This document shows positions 1-6,229 of a stretch of DNA of 12,213 nt, in pieces (position 1 is the first letter of the stretch; each line of letters starts with the position of its first letter). The notes under the pieces are model-generated. The model did not search any database. It worked only from the letters and a program-made list of their open reading frames with translations, and was not told the origin of the DNA. Made by a program: the position numbers and the translations under genes. The stretch comes from Oscillospiraceae bacterium (GTDB lineage: Bacteria > Bacillota > Clostridia > Oscillospirales > Ruminococcaceae): the NCBI GenBank assembly GCA_031285645.1, contig JAITVU010000203.1, positions 1 to 12,213 of the forward strand, read 5' to 3'.

Positions 1-1
1 C

Positions 2-580
2 GAAAACGACGAACTGTGCGGCGTGCGCCTGACGACGGGCCAAAACGAGCTGATCGTCGCGACCAGAAACGGCATGGCGATCCGCTTTAAAGAGACCGAC
101 GCGCGCGAGCTCGGCCGGACGGCGCGCGGCGTCAAAGCCATCACGCTGGCTAATGAGGATTTTGTCGTTGGTTTTGCCAGGGTGCGCGAGGGCGCGAACC
201 TGCTCACCGTTTCCGAGCGTGGCCGCGGCCGCCGCACCGAACTGTCCCAGTACCGCCTGCAGTCCCGCGGCGGCAAGGGTGTGTTGAACTACCGCACGAA
301 GGATCACGGCCCTGTCGCGGGGATCAAGGTTGTGGACGAGGACGACGATGTAATCCTCATTTCCGACAATGGCGTCATCATCCGCATGCCGGTGGAGCAG
401 ATCACAACACAGTCGCGCTATGGCGGCGGCGTACGCGTGATGCGCCTTGAGGAGGACCACAGGGTCGTGACGCTTGCCCGCTCCCAGAAAGAGGAAGAGG
501 ACGGGATTGATGAGGATGCGGCGCCTGATGTGACGGATACGGCGCAGGTTGACGACGCGGCGCCTGAATCTGAGGAATAA
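2..580 (+). CDS. gyrA: DNA gyrase subunit A, C-terminal part (5'-truncated by window edge)
   Basis: This is the C-terminal end of GyrA, the DNA-cleaving subunit of gyrase, a cytoplasmic GyrA2B2 enzyme that introduces negative supercoils. The reading frame is open from base 2, so the N-terminal winged-helix and tower domains and the first part of the C-terminal domain lie outside the window. What remains matches the last blades of the C-terminal beta-pinwheel that wraps DNA: segments such as RNGMAIRF, GRTARGVKAI, SERGRGRRTELSQY, QSRGGKGV and SDNGVIIRMPVEQI align by eye with E. coli GyrA blades. The canonical GyrA box should lie upstream of the window. The last 35 or so residues (from about EEEDGIDEDAAP to PESEE) form a strongly acidic tail. 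An apparent GTG start at base 23 is internal and not used. The downstream small gene is probably co-transcribed. Confidence 0.95.
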   Translation, partial: ENDELCGVRLTTGQNELIVATRNGMAIRFKETDARELGRTARGVKAITLANEDFVVGFARVREGANLLTVSERGRGRRTELSQYRLQSRGGKGVLNYRTKDHGPVAGIKVVDEDDDVILISDNGVIIRMPVEQITTQSRYGGGVRVMRLEEDHRVVTLARSQKEEEDGIDEDAAPDVTDTAQVDDAAPESEE

Positions 581-595
581 AGCAGGAGGACAGGA

Positions 596-820
596 ATGCA
601 GAAAATAGTTTATATCAGTAACAGCCGCGATTATACTGAACAGGACAATATAAATGAAAACAAATATCTTGTTCATATTAATAAACTATTGGAAGAAGGC
701 TGGACGGTTGCACAAATGAACCCGCATGTTGTGGACGTTGATCCCAAGCTTGAAAAATACCTCCACAAGGAAACATATGTGTCGTTTGTTGTTCTTGAGA
801 AACCTGATAAAATAGGATAA
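596..820 (+). CDS. Small conserved-looking protein of unknown function, downstream of gyrA
   Basis: This encodes a 74-residue soluble protein of unknown function. The start is supported by AGGAGG at 584-589, six bases before the ATG. The gene begins 15 bp after the gyrA stop codon and is probably read from the same transcript. There is no signal peptide or membrane segment. The pattern of a short beta strand (KIVYIS), a polar stretch, a helix (YLVHINKLLEEGW), and a C-terminal strand (YVSFVVLEKP) resembles small DUF4177-like or 'LLEEGW' proteins, in which a conserved Gly-Trp follows a helix. That is a resemblance by eye, not a family assignment. Its codon use is more AT-rich than gyrA, which may indicate a faster-evolving or acquired gene. 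Confidence 0.7.
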   Translation: MQKIVYISNSRDYTEQDNINENKYLVHINKLLEEGWTVAQMNPHVVDVDPKLEKYLHKETYVSFVVLEKPDKIG

Positions 821-873
821 AAAAATTCGGCTCCAGAATAAAAATGAGCCGGTGGCACTACCGTGCGGTTTGG

Positions 874-935
874 CGCTGATGCCGCGACAAGGCAAGGCGC
901 TGTTGCACAGCGAAGCTTGTCGCTGATGCCGCGAC
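874..935. repeat. Two direct repeats of 15 bp, 47 bp apart
   Basis: CGCTGATGCCGCGAC occurs exactly at 874-888 and 921-935. Each copy is followed by a short purine-rich spacer. The second copy runs into the GTTCCTTTGT hairpin at 941-966. Confidence 0.75.
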
Positions 936-940
936 GGGCA

Positions 941-966
941 GTTCCTTTGTCTCGTCACAAAGGAAC
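941..966. repeat. Inverted repeat, 10-bp arms and 6-nt loop
   Basis: The arms are GTTCCTTTGT (941-950) and ACAAAGGAAC (957-966), perfectly complementary around CTCGTC. There is no T-tract after it, so it is not a typical intrinsic terminator. It probably belongs to the repeat unit described for 821-1247. Confidence 0.75.
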
Positions 967-1247
967 CAAAGGACGCCGGAAGGGGCCGCCTCCCGGACCC
1001 GCCCGGATATGGATACAAGGAAGAATTAAAGAGTTTGGTACGGACGACGTTGGAAGGGTCCTACCGCGCGCGTATAAAGTACACAGCGGGCAATGAAACG
1101 ACGCGCTGCGGCGCGTCAACTTTCTACCCGCGCCCGCAGAATGGGGAAAAGAACATTAATCAAGTGCGGGCGCTTCCCGACGCGTGCGGGATTGCGCTCT
1201 AAAATGGGTCGTTTACCTTCTTAGCATGGGCTGATTAATACCAAGAC

Positions 1248-1281
1248 ACAAAACGGTGAGGGTATACCCTCACCGTTTTGT
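1248..1281. terminator. Bidirectional intrinsic terminator between gyrA region and ydbT
   Basis: This is a perfect 34-bp palindrome: arms ACAAAACGGTGAGGG (1248-1262) and CCCTCACCGTTTTGT (1267-1281) around TATA. The GC-rich inner stem followed by TTTT on either strand fits a rho-independent terminator working in both directions. It lies about 105 bp beyond the ydbT stop on the minus strand and also ends the plus-strand region downstream of gyrA. Confidence 0.85.
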
Positions 1282-1385
1282 ACCTTCTTATTTAAAATCA
1301 TTTATGCTCAGCGAATGGGACCGCTAAACGGCCTTCGCACCGTCTGCTAATTCGGCCAACTTTCAGGGATTGGGCCTCCATTGAG

Positions 1386-2825
1386 TCAGCTGACAGTGTC
1401 AATGTCCGCAAAAAGCTTTGTCGCCGCCTCAAGGTTGACATTGCGGCATAAATGCTGCTTGGTCCCCTCCGCGACCGTGTTGATGAAGAGGTCGCAGGTT
1501 TTTGAATTGCCGTACACCTGAAACAGGCTTCGGCGAAAACGGACTGATACAATTTTATCGCCTGGAATAACTACAGTGTGTAAACTAAACCCGGAAGAAT
1601 AACAAATAGTATAATATGCGCCCTGTTTGCTGATACCGCCTGTCCTGAAAGCGATGATGCGCACGACAAGGAAAAAGACGCAGGGCACCATGAGCATGAG
1701 GCCCGTATATAAAACAAAACTGAGCCATGAAGAGAAGAGAAAAATCAATATCCCCATCGCGGCCGGAATACAAATACATACAGTCAGTGGCTGGCCGATA
1801 AAACGCAGGATACCGTCTTTGGGTGATTTAAGGTCCGGTGGCGATAAGACAAAATCGGGAAACAAAAGGGTGCGGTTGGCTGTAAAGGTTTTTTCCTTTT
1901 CAGTCGGGATAACGCAGGTTATATCATCCTTATGCTTGCCGTAACCCACAATGGAGATATACAGGGAGAAGAGCTTCAGGATTTTGGCAACGACGCTTTG
2001 GCGGATATCAATAAAGTTAATCTGGCGGATATTGAGGCTGTATTCGCGCCGGGTCACGAGGCCACTTTGTATACTAATTGTATTATTTCTCTTTTTTAAT
2101 ACAAATCGTCGATAATTGAGCATGGTGGAACAGAAGCCGATCAGCCAGCCGCCAAGCAGGACATAAGCGATGGCGGCGGTGGCGGGGGGAATGCCGAACG
2201 CCAGCTTGCGCGCGAGGTCCTCGAACGTGAAGATGATCATGTCGGAGAATTCATTGCCCAGCAGTTTACCGGACTGTGAGACAAATGTCGAGATAAACAC
2301 AATGCCCGCAAAGGAGTTGGACGTAAGCACGGAAAGGGCCAGAATGGAGCGGCGGCGCGGGATATAGTGGTTTTTCACGGGATCCGCCGCGCGTTTGCCG
2401 CTGAAGTCCATAATAGCGCGGGCCTTGTCCGGCCTGAGAAAAATAGAGAGGTCGGAGCTTTTAAAGCTGCCGCCCATTGTATCGGCCCTGAAAAAGCAGG
2501 CGCGGAAAGGGCGCAGATAAAAAGATTCAATCATTGAAATGGCGGAAATATTCTTCCAGAAGATGACAGTGTTGCGGCGGATAAAAACGCCGGAGCGGAT
2601 ATAAATAACACGGCTGTCGTAGTGATAGGTCTGAAAATACCACTGCAGTACGGCAATTGTGATCATGATCACAAAAATCAGGATATCAATCCAAGCGCCG
2701 GAAGCCCAGGCGAAGAGGTCTTTTTGCAGCGCCAGAACAAAACCACGCAGAACAGGTATGATAATGAGATAAAAAACCCGCCAGAGATTCGACAGGATCA
2801 TAATCGGGTGTGTACGCACGTACAT
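1386..2825 (-). CDS. ydbT: YdbT-like multi-domain bacterial PH (bPH2/DUF304) membrane protein
   Basis: This 479-residue integral membrane protein belongs to the bPH2 (DUF304, PF03703) family. YdbT of Bacillus subtilis has a similar length and the same partner. Three repeats of a hydrophobic helix pair followed by a PH-like domain are visible: helices near residues 15-62 followed by YIRSGVFIRRNTVIFWKNIS; helices near 160-180 and 205-225 followed by IQSGLVTRREYSLNIRQINF; and helices near 345-395 followed by a last domain containing VVIPGDKIVSVRFRRS. The ATG has a plausible site, TGGAG, about nine bases upstream. It starts 38 bp after ydbS and is probably co-transcribed with it. In Bacillus, ydbST is in the sigma-W envelope-stress regulon and linked to bacteriocin resistance. 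That role is inferred here from homology only; I see no sigma-W promoter. Confidence 0.85.
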   Translation of the reverse strand: MYVRTHPIMILSNLWRVFYLIIIPVLRGFVLALQKDLFAWASGAWIDILIFVIMITIAVLQWYFQTYHYDSRVIYIRSGVFIRRNTVIFWKNISAISMIESFYLRPFRACFFRADTMGGSFKSSDLSIFLRPDKARAIMDFSGKRAADPVKNHYIPRRRSILALSVLTSNSFAGIVFISTFVSQSGKLLGNEFSDMIIFTFEDLARKLAFGIPPATAAIAYVLLGGWLIGFCSTMLNYRRFVLKKRNNTISIQSGLVTRREYSLNIRQINFIDIRQSVVAKILKLFSLYISIVGYGKHKDDITCVIPTEKEKTFTANRTLLFPDFVLSPPDLKSPKDGILRFIGQPLTVCICIPAAMGILIFLFSSWLSFVLYTGLMLMVPCVFFLVVRIIAFRTGGISKQGAYYTICYSSGFSLHTVVIPGDKIVSVRFRRSLFQVYGNSKTCDLFINTVAEGTKQHLCRNVNLEAATKLFADIDTVS

Positions 2826-2863
2826 ATATATACTCCAGGTGTTATAATAATATAATTATACTT

Positions 2864-3319
2864 TTAGTTGTCGATACTTTTCGTGTCCTCCGGATAGCCT
2901 GTTAAAATTTCCAACAACTCACGGGCGCTTCCCGGTCGGAGCCCGGAAATGGTCATGCGCCCGCCGGGCGCCACAATCGACAGGGCGCACAGGCCGAAAA
3001 GCCTGTCGAAAGGACTTGTAATGATTGTAGCATATTGGATGTTGGCGATGGGCAGGCATTGGCTGTATTTGTAGATCACGCCGCCGGTCTGGAAAATCTG
3101 ATTGCCCTCAATATAGAAACTTCGGCTCTGATAAGCGAACGGGAAATACCATATATAAAAAACCAGGAATACAAGCAGCCACGCGCCCGTTAAAATCAGC
3201 CACAAGGTGCCCATAATTTCAAATATCAGCGAGATGATAAAAGCGGGAATCAAAACAAGGAGCGCCAGGCTGGCGCGCCATATTGTCAAAAGCCGCTTAT
3301 CGGGTTTGTGTGCTGTCAT
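2864..3319 (-). CDS. ydbS: YdbS-like bacterial PH (bPH2/DUF304) membrane protein
   Basis: This 151-residue protein has two adjacent transmembrane helices (about residues 14-35 and 38-58) followed by one bPH2 domain. The family signature near its C-terminus is clear: PIANIQYATIITSPFDRLFG, then a strand with IVAPGG and ISGLRPGSA. I chose the ATG at 3319 rather than the more upstream ATG at 3418, because AAAGGTGG lies five bases before it while the 3418 start has no ribosome binding site and would add an unusual Arg-rich N-terminus. It is the first gene of a two-gene operon with ydbT. YdbS and YdbT probably act together in the cytoplasmic membrane. Function is by homology to B. subtilis ydbST. 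Confidence 0.85.
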   Translation of the reverse strand: MTAHKPDKRLLTIWRASLALLVLIPAFIISLIFEIMGTLWLILTGAWLLVFLVFYIWYFPFAYQSRSFYIEGNQIFQTGGVIYKYSQCLPIANIQYATIITSPFDRLFGLCALSIVAPGGRMTISGLRPGSARELLEILTGYPEDTKSIDN

Positions 3320-3433
3320 ATAATCCACCTTTGCGCGGGGCCGGCCCCATGTCCATTTATTTTGCCGCCTCATGAAAGCGCGCGCAGCGCCGGTACGGTT
3401 TCTTCCGCATGCGCTCATATGTTAATTGTCATT

Positions 3434-3462
3434 AGTATATCACAGATCTTCGGTGTGAACCA
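3434..3462 (-). promoter_or_regulatory. Extended -10 promoter for the ydbS-ydbT operon
   Basis: On the minus strand, TGATATACT (3442-3434) forms an extended -10 (TG-N-TATACT). The -35 position 17 bp upstream reads TGGTTC (3462-3457), which is weak, as is usual for extended -10 promoters. The implied start is about 105 bases upstream of the ydbS ATG. Confidence 0.5.
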
Positions 3463-3551
3463 CTCGATTTTTACAATATAACCTATTGGGACTTATATGG
3501 TTTAAAATCTATATGTCAAAATAAGCTTACCGTGGCGGGTCACTGTAGATT

Positions 3552-3560
3552 GTTTTAAAC
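3552..3560 (+). repeat. Recurring intergenic motif GTTTTAAAC, copy 1
   Basis: Exact copy of a 9-mer that occurs five times in this window on the plus strand, always in or at the edge of intergenic DNA. Confidence 0.6.
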
Positions 3561-3581
3561 TGAAGCTATACTCAGCGACTA

Positions 3582-3731
3582 TCAAAAATGGTTCATTTTT
3601 GACGCATTCGCGCTCCACGCGAATGTGCATAGCGGTCTTTGCACCGGACATAGTGAACGCGCACGCCTCCGGCGTGCCGTCAGGCATACGCCTGACACGT
3701 CAAAACAGCTACGGTTTTGACGCTTGTTCAC
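3582..3731. repeat. Array of consecutive stem-loops, partly enclosed by an outer inverted repeat
   Basis: Successive hairpins are directly visible: TCAAAAATG/CATTTTTGA (3582-3602, 3-nt loop); CATTCGCG/CGCGAATG (3605-3625); GTGCA/TGCAC (3625-3644); GCACGCC/GGCGTGC (3661-3677); GTCAGGC/GCCTGAC (3679-3696); and CGTCAAAAC/GTTTTGACG (3698-3722). The last three are enclosed by GTGAAC (3653-3658) and GTTCAC (3726-3731), giving a multi-branched cloverleaf-like fold. No gene lies here. It may be a structured intergenic repeat or a structured RNA. It is not a tRNA: no anticodon or T-loop signature is present. Confidence 0.65.
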
Positions 3732-3778
3732 GGTATAAAGATTATTCAGCCCCGGAGTACAGATGAACTGCCCCGGGG

Positions 3779-3817
3779 CAAGACCCCATGGCCAACACCG
3801 TTGGCCATGGGGTCTTG
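3779..3817. repeat. Perfect 18-bp hairpin with 3-nt loop
   Basis: The arms are CAAGACCCCATGGCCAAC (3779-3796) and GTTGGCCATGGGGTCTTG (3800-3817) around ACC. The preceding GCCCCGGGGC (3770-3779) is itself palindromic. Only TTATG follows on the plus strand, so the T-tract is poor. It could be a weak terminator, but the arm length is more typical of a repeat element. Confidence 0.75.
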
Positions 3818-3879
3818 TTATGATACCGCTCCCAATCGCCGGGACTCTTTATACCAAGTATCCAATTAAAAAGCAGATA

Positions 3880-3916
3880 AAAAAGAGCGATACGTTTTAG
3901 TATTATCGCTCTTTTT
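3880..3916. terminator. AT-flanked hairpin, likely bidirectional intrinsic terminator
   Basis: The arms are AAAAAGAGCGATA (3880-3892) and TATCGCTCTTTTT (3904-3916) with an 11-nt loop; runs of A and T at the two ends give a U-tract in either direction. No gene ends nearby, so it may isolate the oxidoreductase gene from upstream transcription. An overlapping alternative pairing exists between 3859-3873 and 3911-3924. Confidence 0.55.
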
Positions 3917-4022
3917 AATGGATATTGGCATTATATACACAGCAGCCGAAGGGCGCAATGCCTCTAACCGGCATATGCCAGATGCCGCGGTGCCGCGGCA
4001 AACCGGAACAGGAGAAAATAAA

Positions 4023-4031
4023 GTTTTAAAC
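4023..4031 (+). repeat. Recurring intergenic motif GTTTTAAAC, copy 2
   Basis: Exact copy of the 9-mer, 76 bp upstream of the oxidoreductase start codon and about 15 bp upstream of its predicted -35 box. Confidence 0.6.
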
Positions 4032-4045
4032 AACATGAAAAGCTC

Positions 4046-4074
4046 TTGTGGAATGATCTTAACTATCGTAAAAT
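4046..4074 (+). promoter_or_regulatory. Putative promoter of the Gfo/Idh/MocA gene
   Basis: TTGTGG (4046-4051) and TAAAAT (4069-4074) are separated by 17 bp. The -10 matches TATAAT at five of six positions and the -35 at the TTG core. The implied leader is about 27 nt, ending at the strong GAGAGGAG ribosome binding site. Confidence 0.4.
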
Positions 4075-4107
4075 AGGGGTATGAGAGTTCAGAGAGGAGT
4101 GCTGTAA

Positions 4108-5280
4108 ATGGCTGAAAACATCCTGGACAGGTTTAAGGAAAATCTTGAGGGCGACGATATTGTCGAGCCCGGCCGCACGCTCAGAGTCGGTATAATCGGG
4201 ACCGGCTGGATTGCCGAGGCCCACATGAACAGTTACCTCAATATGCCGGATGTTGAAATTGTGGCGGGCGCGGACATCATTCCGGGTAAAGCCGAGGCGT
4301 TCTTCGCGGGCTACGGCGTAAAGGGCGCAAAGCTGTTTCCGAGCCACAGGGAGCTGATTGATTCGGGGCGCGTGGACGCCGTTAGTATCTGCACCTATAA
4401 CACCGCCCATGCCGAGTGCGCCATCTACGCGCTTGAACACGGCGTTCATGTGTTGCTTGAAAAGCCCATGTGCGTCACGCTGGAGGAGGCTGTGGCTATC
4501 ATAAAAGCCGAGAGGGCGAGCGGCAAAATCCTTTCAATCGGTTTCCAGCCCCGCTTTGATGAAAATATGAAGATGATCAAAAATATTGTGCAGTCGGGTG
4601 AATTGGGCGACATTTATTACATACAGACCGGCGGCGGACGCAGGCGCGGCATCCCGACGCCCTATGGCACCAGCTTTATCGAAAAGGAGACGGGCGGCAT
4701 CGGCGCCTTGGGCGATATCGGCTGTTATTCCCTGGATATGGTGCTCAACGCCATCGGCTATCCGAAACCGCTGACGGTGAGCGGATACAAGTCCGCCTTC
4801 TTCGGCACGGACCCGAAAACCTACCCGGCCCATCCCGAATACGCGCAAAAGTTCGGCGTGGACGACTTCGCCGCGGCGTTCATCAGGCTCGAGGGCGGTA
4901 TCATTCTCGATTTCAGAATTGCGTGGGCCATGAATATGGACACACCCGGCGACACACTCATCCTCGGGAAAAAGGGCGGCCTGCGCATCCCGTCGACAGA
5001 ATGCTGGAACGGCTCGGTCGGCGGCCCCATGACCATCTATCACGAGGTGGCGGGGCAGCAGGTTGAAACGGTGATCCCCGTCATCGGCGACGGCGGAGAG
5101 GACGGCGGGCCCGCGCTGTTTGACAAAAAAATCCGCACATTCCTCAACGCAGTCAAGAGCGGCGGCACAGCGCCCGTTCCAAGCAGCCAGATTCTCTACA
5201 ATCAGGCGATTATCGACGGCATTGCAAAGTCGGCCGCGCTTGGGCGCGAGATTGACATTGTGATCCCCGAGCTCACGTAA
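4108..5280 (+). CDS. Gfo/Idh/MocA-family NAD(P)-dependent oxidoreductase
   Basis: This 390-residue cytosolic protein is a member of the Gfo/Idh/MocA family, which oxidises or reduces sugars, inositols and related polyols with NAD(P). After about 24 leader residues comes the Rossmann nucleotide-binding motif GIIGTGWIAEAH (residues 28-39). The EKP motif, whose Lys is catalytic in the family, is at residues 118-120. The C-terminal alpha/beta domain begins near residue 125 and includes the active-site stretch GDIGCYSLD (202-210). There the position often held by His in DxGxH members is Tyr207, so the catalytic His may be missing or supplied elsewhere. The start has GAGAGGAG about eight bases upstream. 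The substrate cannot be told from the sequence. It stands alone, converging on the glycosylase gene 43 bp away. Confidence 0.9.
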   Translation: MAENILDRFKENLEGDDIVEPGRTLRVGIIGTGWIAEAHMNSYLNMPDVEIVAGADIIPGKAEAFFAGYGVKGAKLFPSHRELIDSGRVDAVSICTYNTAHAECAIYALEHGVHVLLEKPMCVTLEEAVAIIKAERASGKILSIGFQPRFDENMKMIKNIVQSGELGDIYYIQTGGGRRRGIPTPYGTSFIEKETGGIGALGDIGCYSLDMVLNAIGYPKPLTVSGYKSAFFGTDPKTYPAHPEYAQKFGVDDFAAAFIRLEGGIILDFRIAWAMNMDTPGDTLILGKKGGLRIPSTECWNGSVGGPMTIYHEVAGQQVETVIPVIGDGGEDGGPALFDKKIRTFLNAVKSGGTAPVPSSQILYNQAIIDGIAKSAALGREIDIVIPELT

Positions 5281-5302
5281 GCAGGATCGTTTCAATGACA
5301 CG

Positions 5303-5320
5303 GCGGGTCTGATTCCCCGC
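5303..5320. terminator. Weak hairpin between two convergent genes
   Basis: GCGGG (5303-5307) pairs with CCCGC (5316-5320) across an 8-nt loop in the 43-bp gap between the oxidoreductase and glycosylase genes. No T-tract follows on either strand, so terminator function is doubtful. Confidence 0.25.
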
Positions 5321-5323
5321 GGC

Positions 5324-5902
5324 TCAGCCCTCCTTTTGGGCAAGCGCCTCCATTTTATCCCTGAGGGCGAGCAGGTCGGCAAAGGCGGCGGGCTTGTTTT
5401 CGGCCGAGCGCAAAAGCGCCGCCGGGTGGAAAGTCCCCATCATCCACGTGCCGTTTTTCAGGAAGAATTCGCCGTGCTGCCGCGTCACGCGAAAATCCGG
5501 CGCAATCAGGGCCTGAGCCGCGACGCGCCCAAGGCAAACAATAGCCTTGGGCCTTATAATTCTGACCTGGCTGCGCAGATAGCCGATGCAGGCCTCGATT
5601 TCATCGGGAGCCGGGTCCCGGTTCTGAGGGGGACGGCACTTGACCATATTGGCTATGTAGACATTTTCCTGACGTGAAAAACCGGCGGCCAGAAGCATTT
5701 TGTCCAGCAGGATGCCCGCCCTGCCCACAAAGGGTTCCCCCTGTAAATCCTCGTTTGCGCCAGGCCCCTCGCCGACGAGCATCACCCGGGACGCCGGATT
5801 GCCGACGCCGAAGACAACATTGGTGCGCGTTGGGGCGAGCTTGCAGGCTGTGCACGCCTCGACACTGCGGCGCAGGTCGTCGAGCGTCTGTATCATATTC
5901 AT
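5324..5902 (-). CDS. Family 4 (iron-sulfur) uracil-DNA glycosylase
   Basis: This 192-residue protein is a family 4 uracil-DNA glycosylase, which removes uracil from DNA to start base-excision repair. The four [4Fe-4S] cluster cysteines are all present with family spacing: C17, C20, C89 and C105. Motif A is GEGPGANEDLQGEPFVGRAG (44-63), with the EGE/GEP uracil pocket residues, and the C-terminal catalytic loop is HPAALLR (159-165). NMVKCRPPQNRDP (85-97) is also typical. The first ATG (5902) is preceded by AGGAAGGG with good spacing; a second ATG two codons later is possible. It is transcribed from a strong divergent promoter near 6052-6080, giving a leader of about 140 nt. It converges with the oxidoreductase gene. 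Confidence 0.93.
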   Translation of the reverse strand: MNMIQTLDDLRRSVEACTACKLAPTRTNVVFGVGNPASRVMLVGEGPGANEDLQGEPFVGRAGILLDKMLLAAGFSRQENVYIANMVKCRPPQNRDPAPDEIEACIGYLRSQVRIIRPKAIVCLGRVAAQALIAPDFRVTRQHGEFFLKNGTWMMGTFHPAALLRSAENKPAAFADLLALRDKMEALAQKEG

Positions 5903-6051
5903 ATCGGTCCCTTCCTAATGCGGATTGGTTAAGACTTGCGGTGATCCAAATGAAACAAAATGGACGCCCGAAACACACGGCTTCGGGGGATTCACGGCAA
6001 GGGACACCCAAAGCATTTTGTGTTCCATATGCGCCTGTATTTTATTCAAAA

Positions 6052-6080
6052 ATTATACCATACCGGGGCGGGTGGGACAA
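6052..6080 (-). promoter_or_regulatory. Promoter of the uracil-DNA glycosylase gene
   Basis: On the minus strand, TTGTCC (6080-6075), a 17-bp spacer and a perfect TATAAT (6057-6052) are seen. TGG just before the -10 also makes it an extended -10. This is one of the best sigma-A-type promoters in the window. Confidence 0.75.
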
Positions 6081-6107
6081 GCGGAAGGGTTAAATGTTTA
6101 ACAATCA

Positions 6108-6136
6108 TTGCGATTATCTGTTATTTGCGTTATACT
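6108..6136 (+). promoter_or_regulatory. Promoter of pduL
   Basis: TTGCGA (6108-6113), a 17-bp spacer and TATACT (6131-6136). The implied start near 6143 leaves a leader of about 128 nt before pduL. Its -35 lies 27 bp from the -35 of the opposing glycosylase promoter, so the two polymerases diverge from a shared control region. Confidence 0.65.
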
Positions 6137-6229
6137 GAACACTGATTAAAAGCTAAAAGCTTTGAATTATATGCCCGGAAGATTCTCGGCCCCGCGTATA
6201 AACGCTTTTGATATAAATCCGTATGATAA

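Larger units (their letters stand above)
821..1247. other. Gene-free region with direct and inverted repeats
   Basis: I see no convincing gene in this stretch; the open frames in it are short, lack ribosome binding sites and conflict with each other. It contains a 15-bp direct repeat CGCTGATGCCGCGAC at 874-888 and 921-935, a 10-bp-arm hairpin GTTCCTTTGT/ACAAAGGAAC at 941-966 with a 6-nt loop, and a 7-bp-arm hairpin GACGCGC/GCGCGTC at about 1099-1116. TACCTTCTTA occurs at 1214-1223 and again at 1281-1290. The density of small repeats suggests a dispersed intergenic repeat rather than a decayed gene. Confidence 0.55.

Noticed and set aside
828..851. Possible terminator CGGCTC/GAGCCG after the small gyrA-linked gene
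   Set aside because: The plus-strand hairpin is preceded, not followed, by the A/T run and has a 12-nt loop; it would only fit a minus-strand transcript, and no minus-strand gene lies there.
686..1096. Overlapping open frames on both strands in the spacer after gyrA
   Set aside because: They are Arg/Pro/Ser-rich, lack ribosome binding sites, run through repeats and hairpins, and show no recognisable family.
3502..3687. 61-codon minus-strand open frame
   Set aside because: It runs through the stem-loop array and has no ribosome binding site or family resemblance.
3653..3731. Cloverleaf-like fold as a tRNA gene
   Set aside because: No anticodon loop, T-loop motif or acceptor end is present, and arm lengths do not fit a tRNA.
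4534..5382. 282-codon open frame on the minus strand
   Set aside because: It lies opposite the well-supported oxidoreductase gene, has no family motif, and is the usual antisense shadow in GC-rich coding DNA.
5601..6011. 136-codon minus-strand open frame overlapping the glycosylase start
   Set aside because: It is an out-of-frame reading of the glycosylase gene with no start signal.
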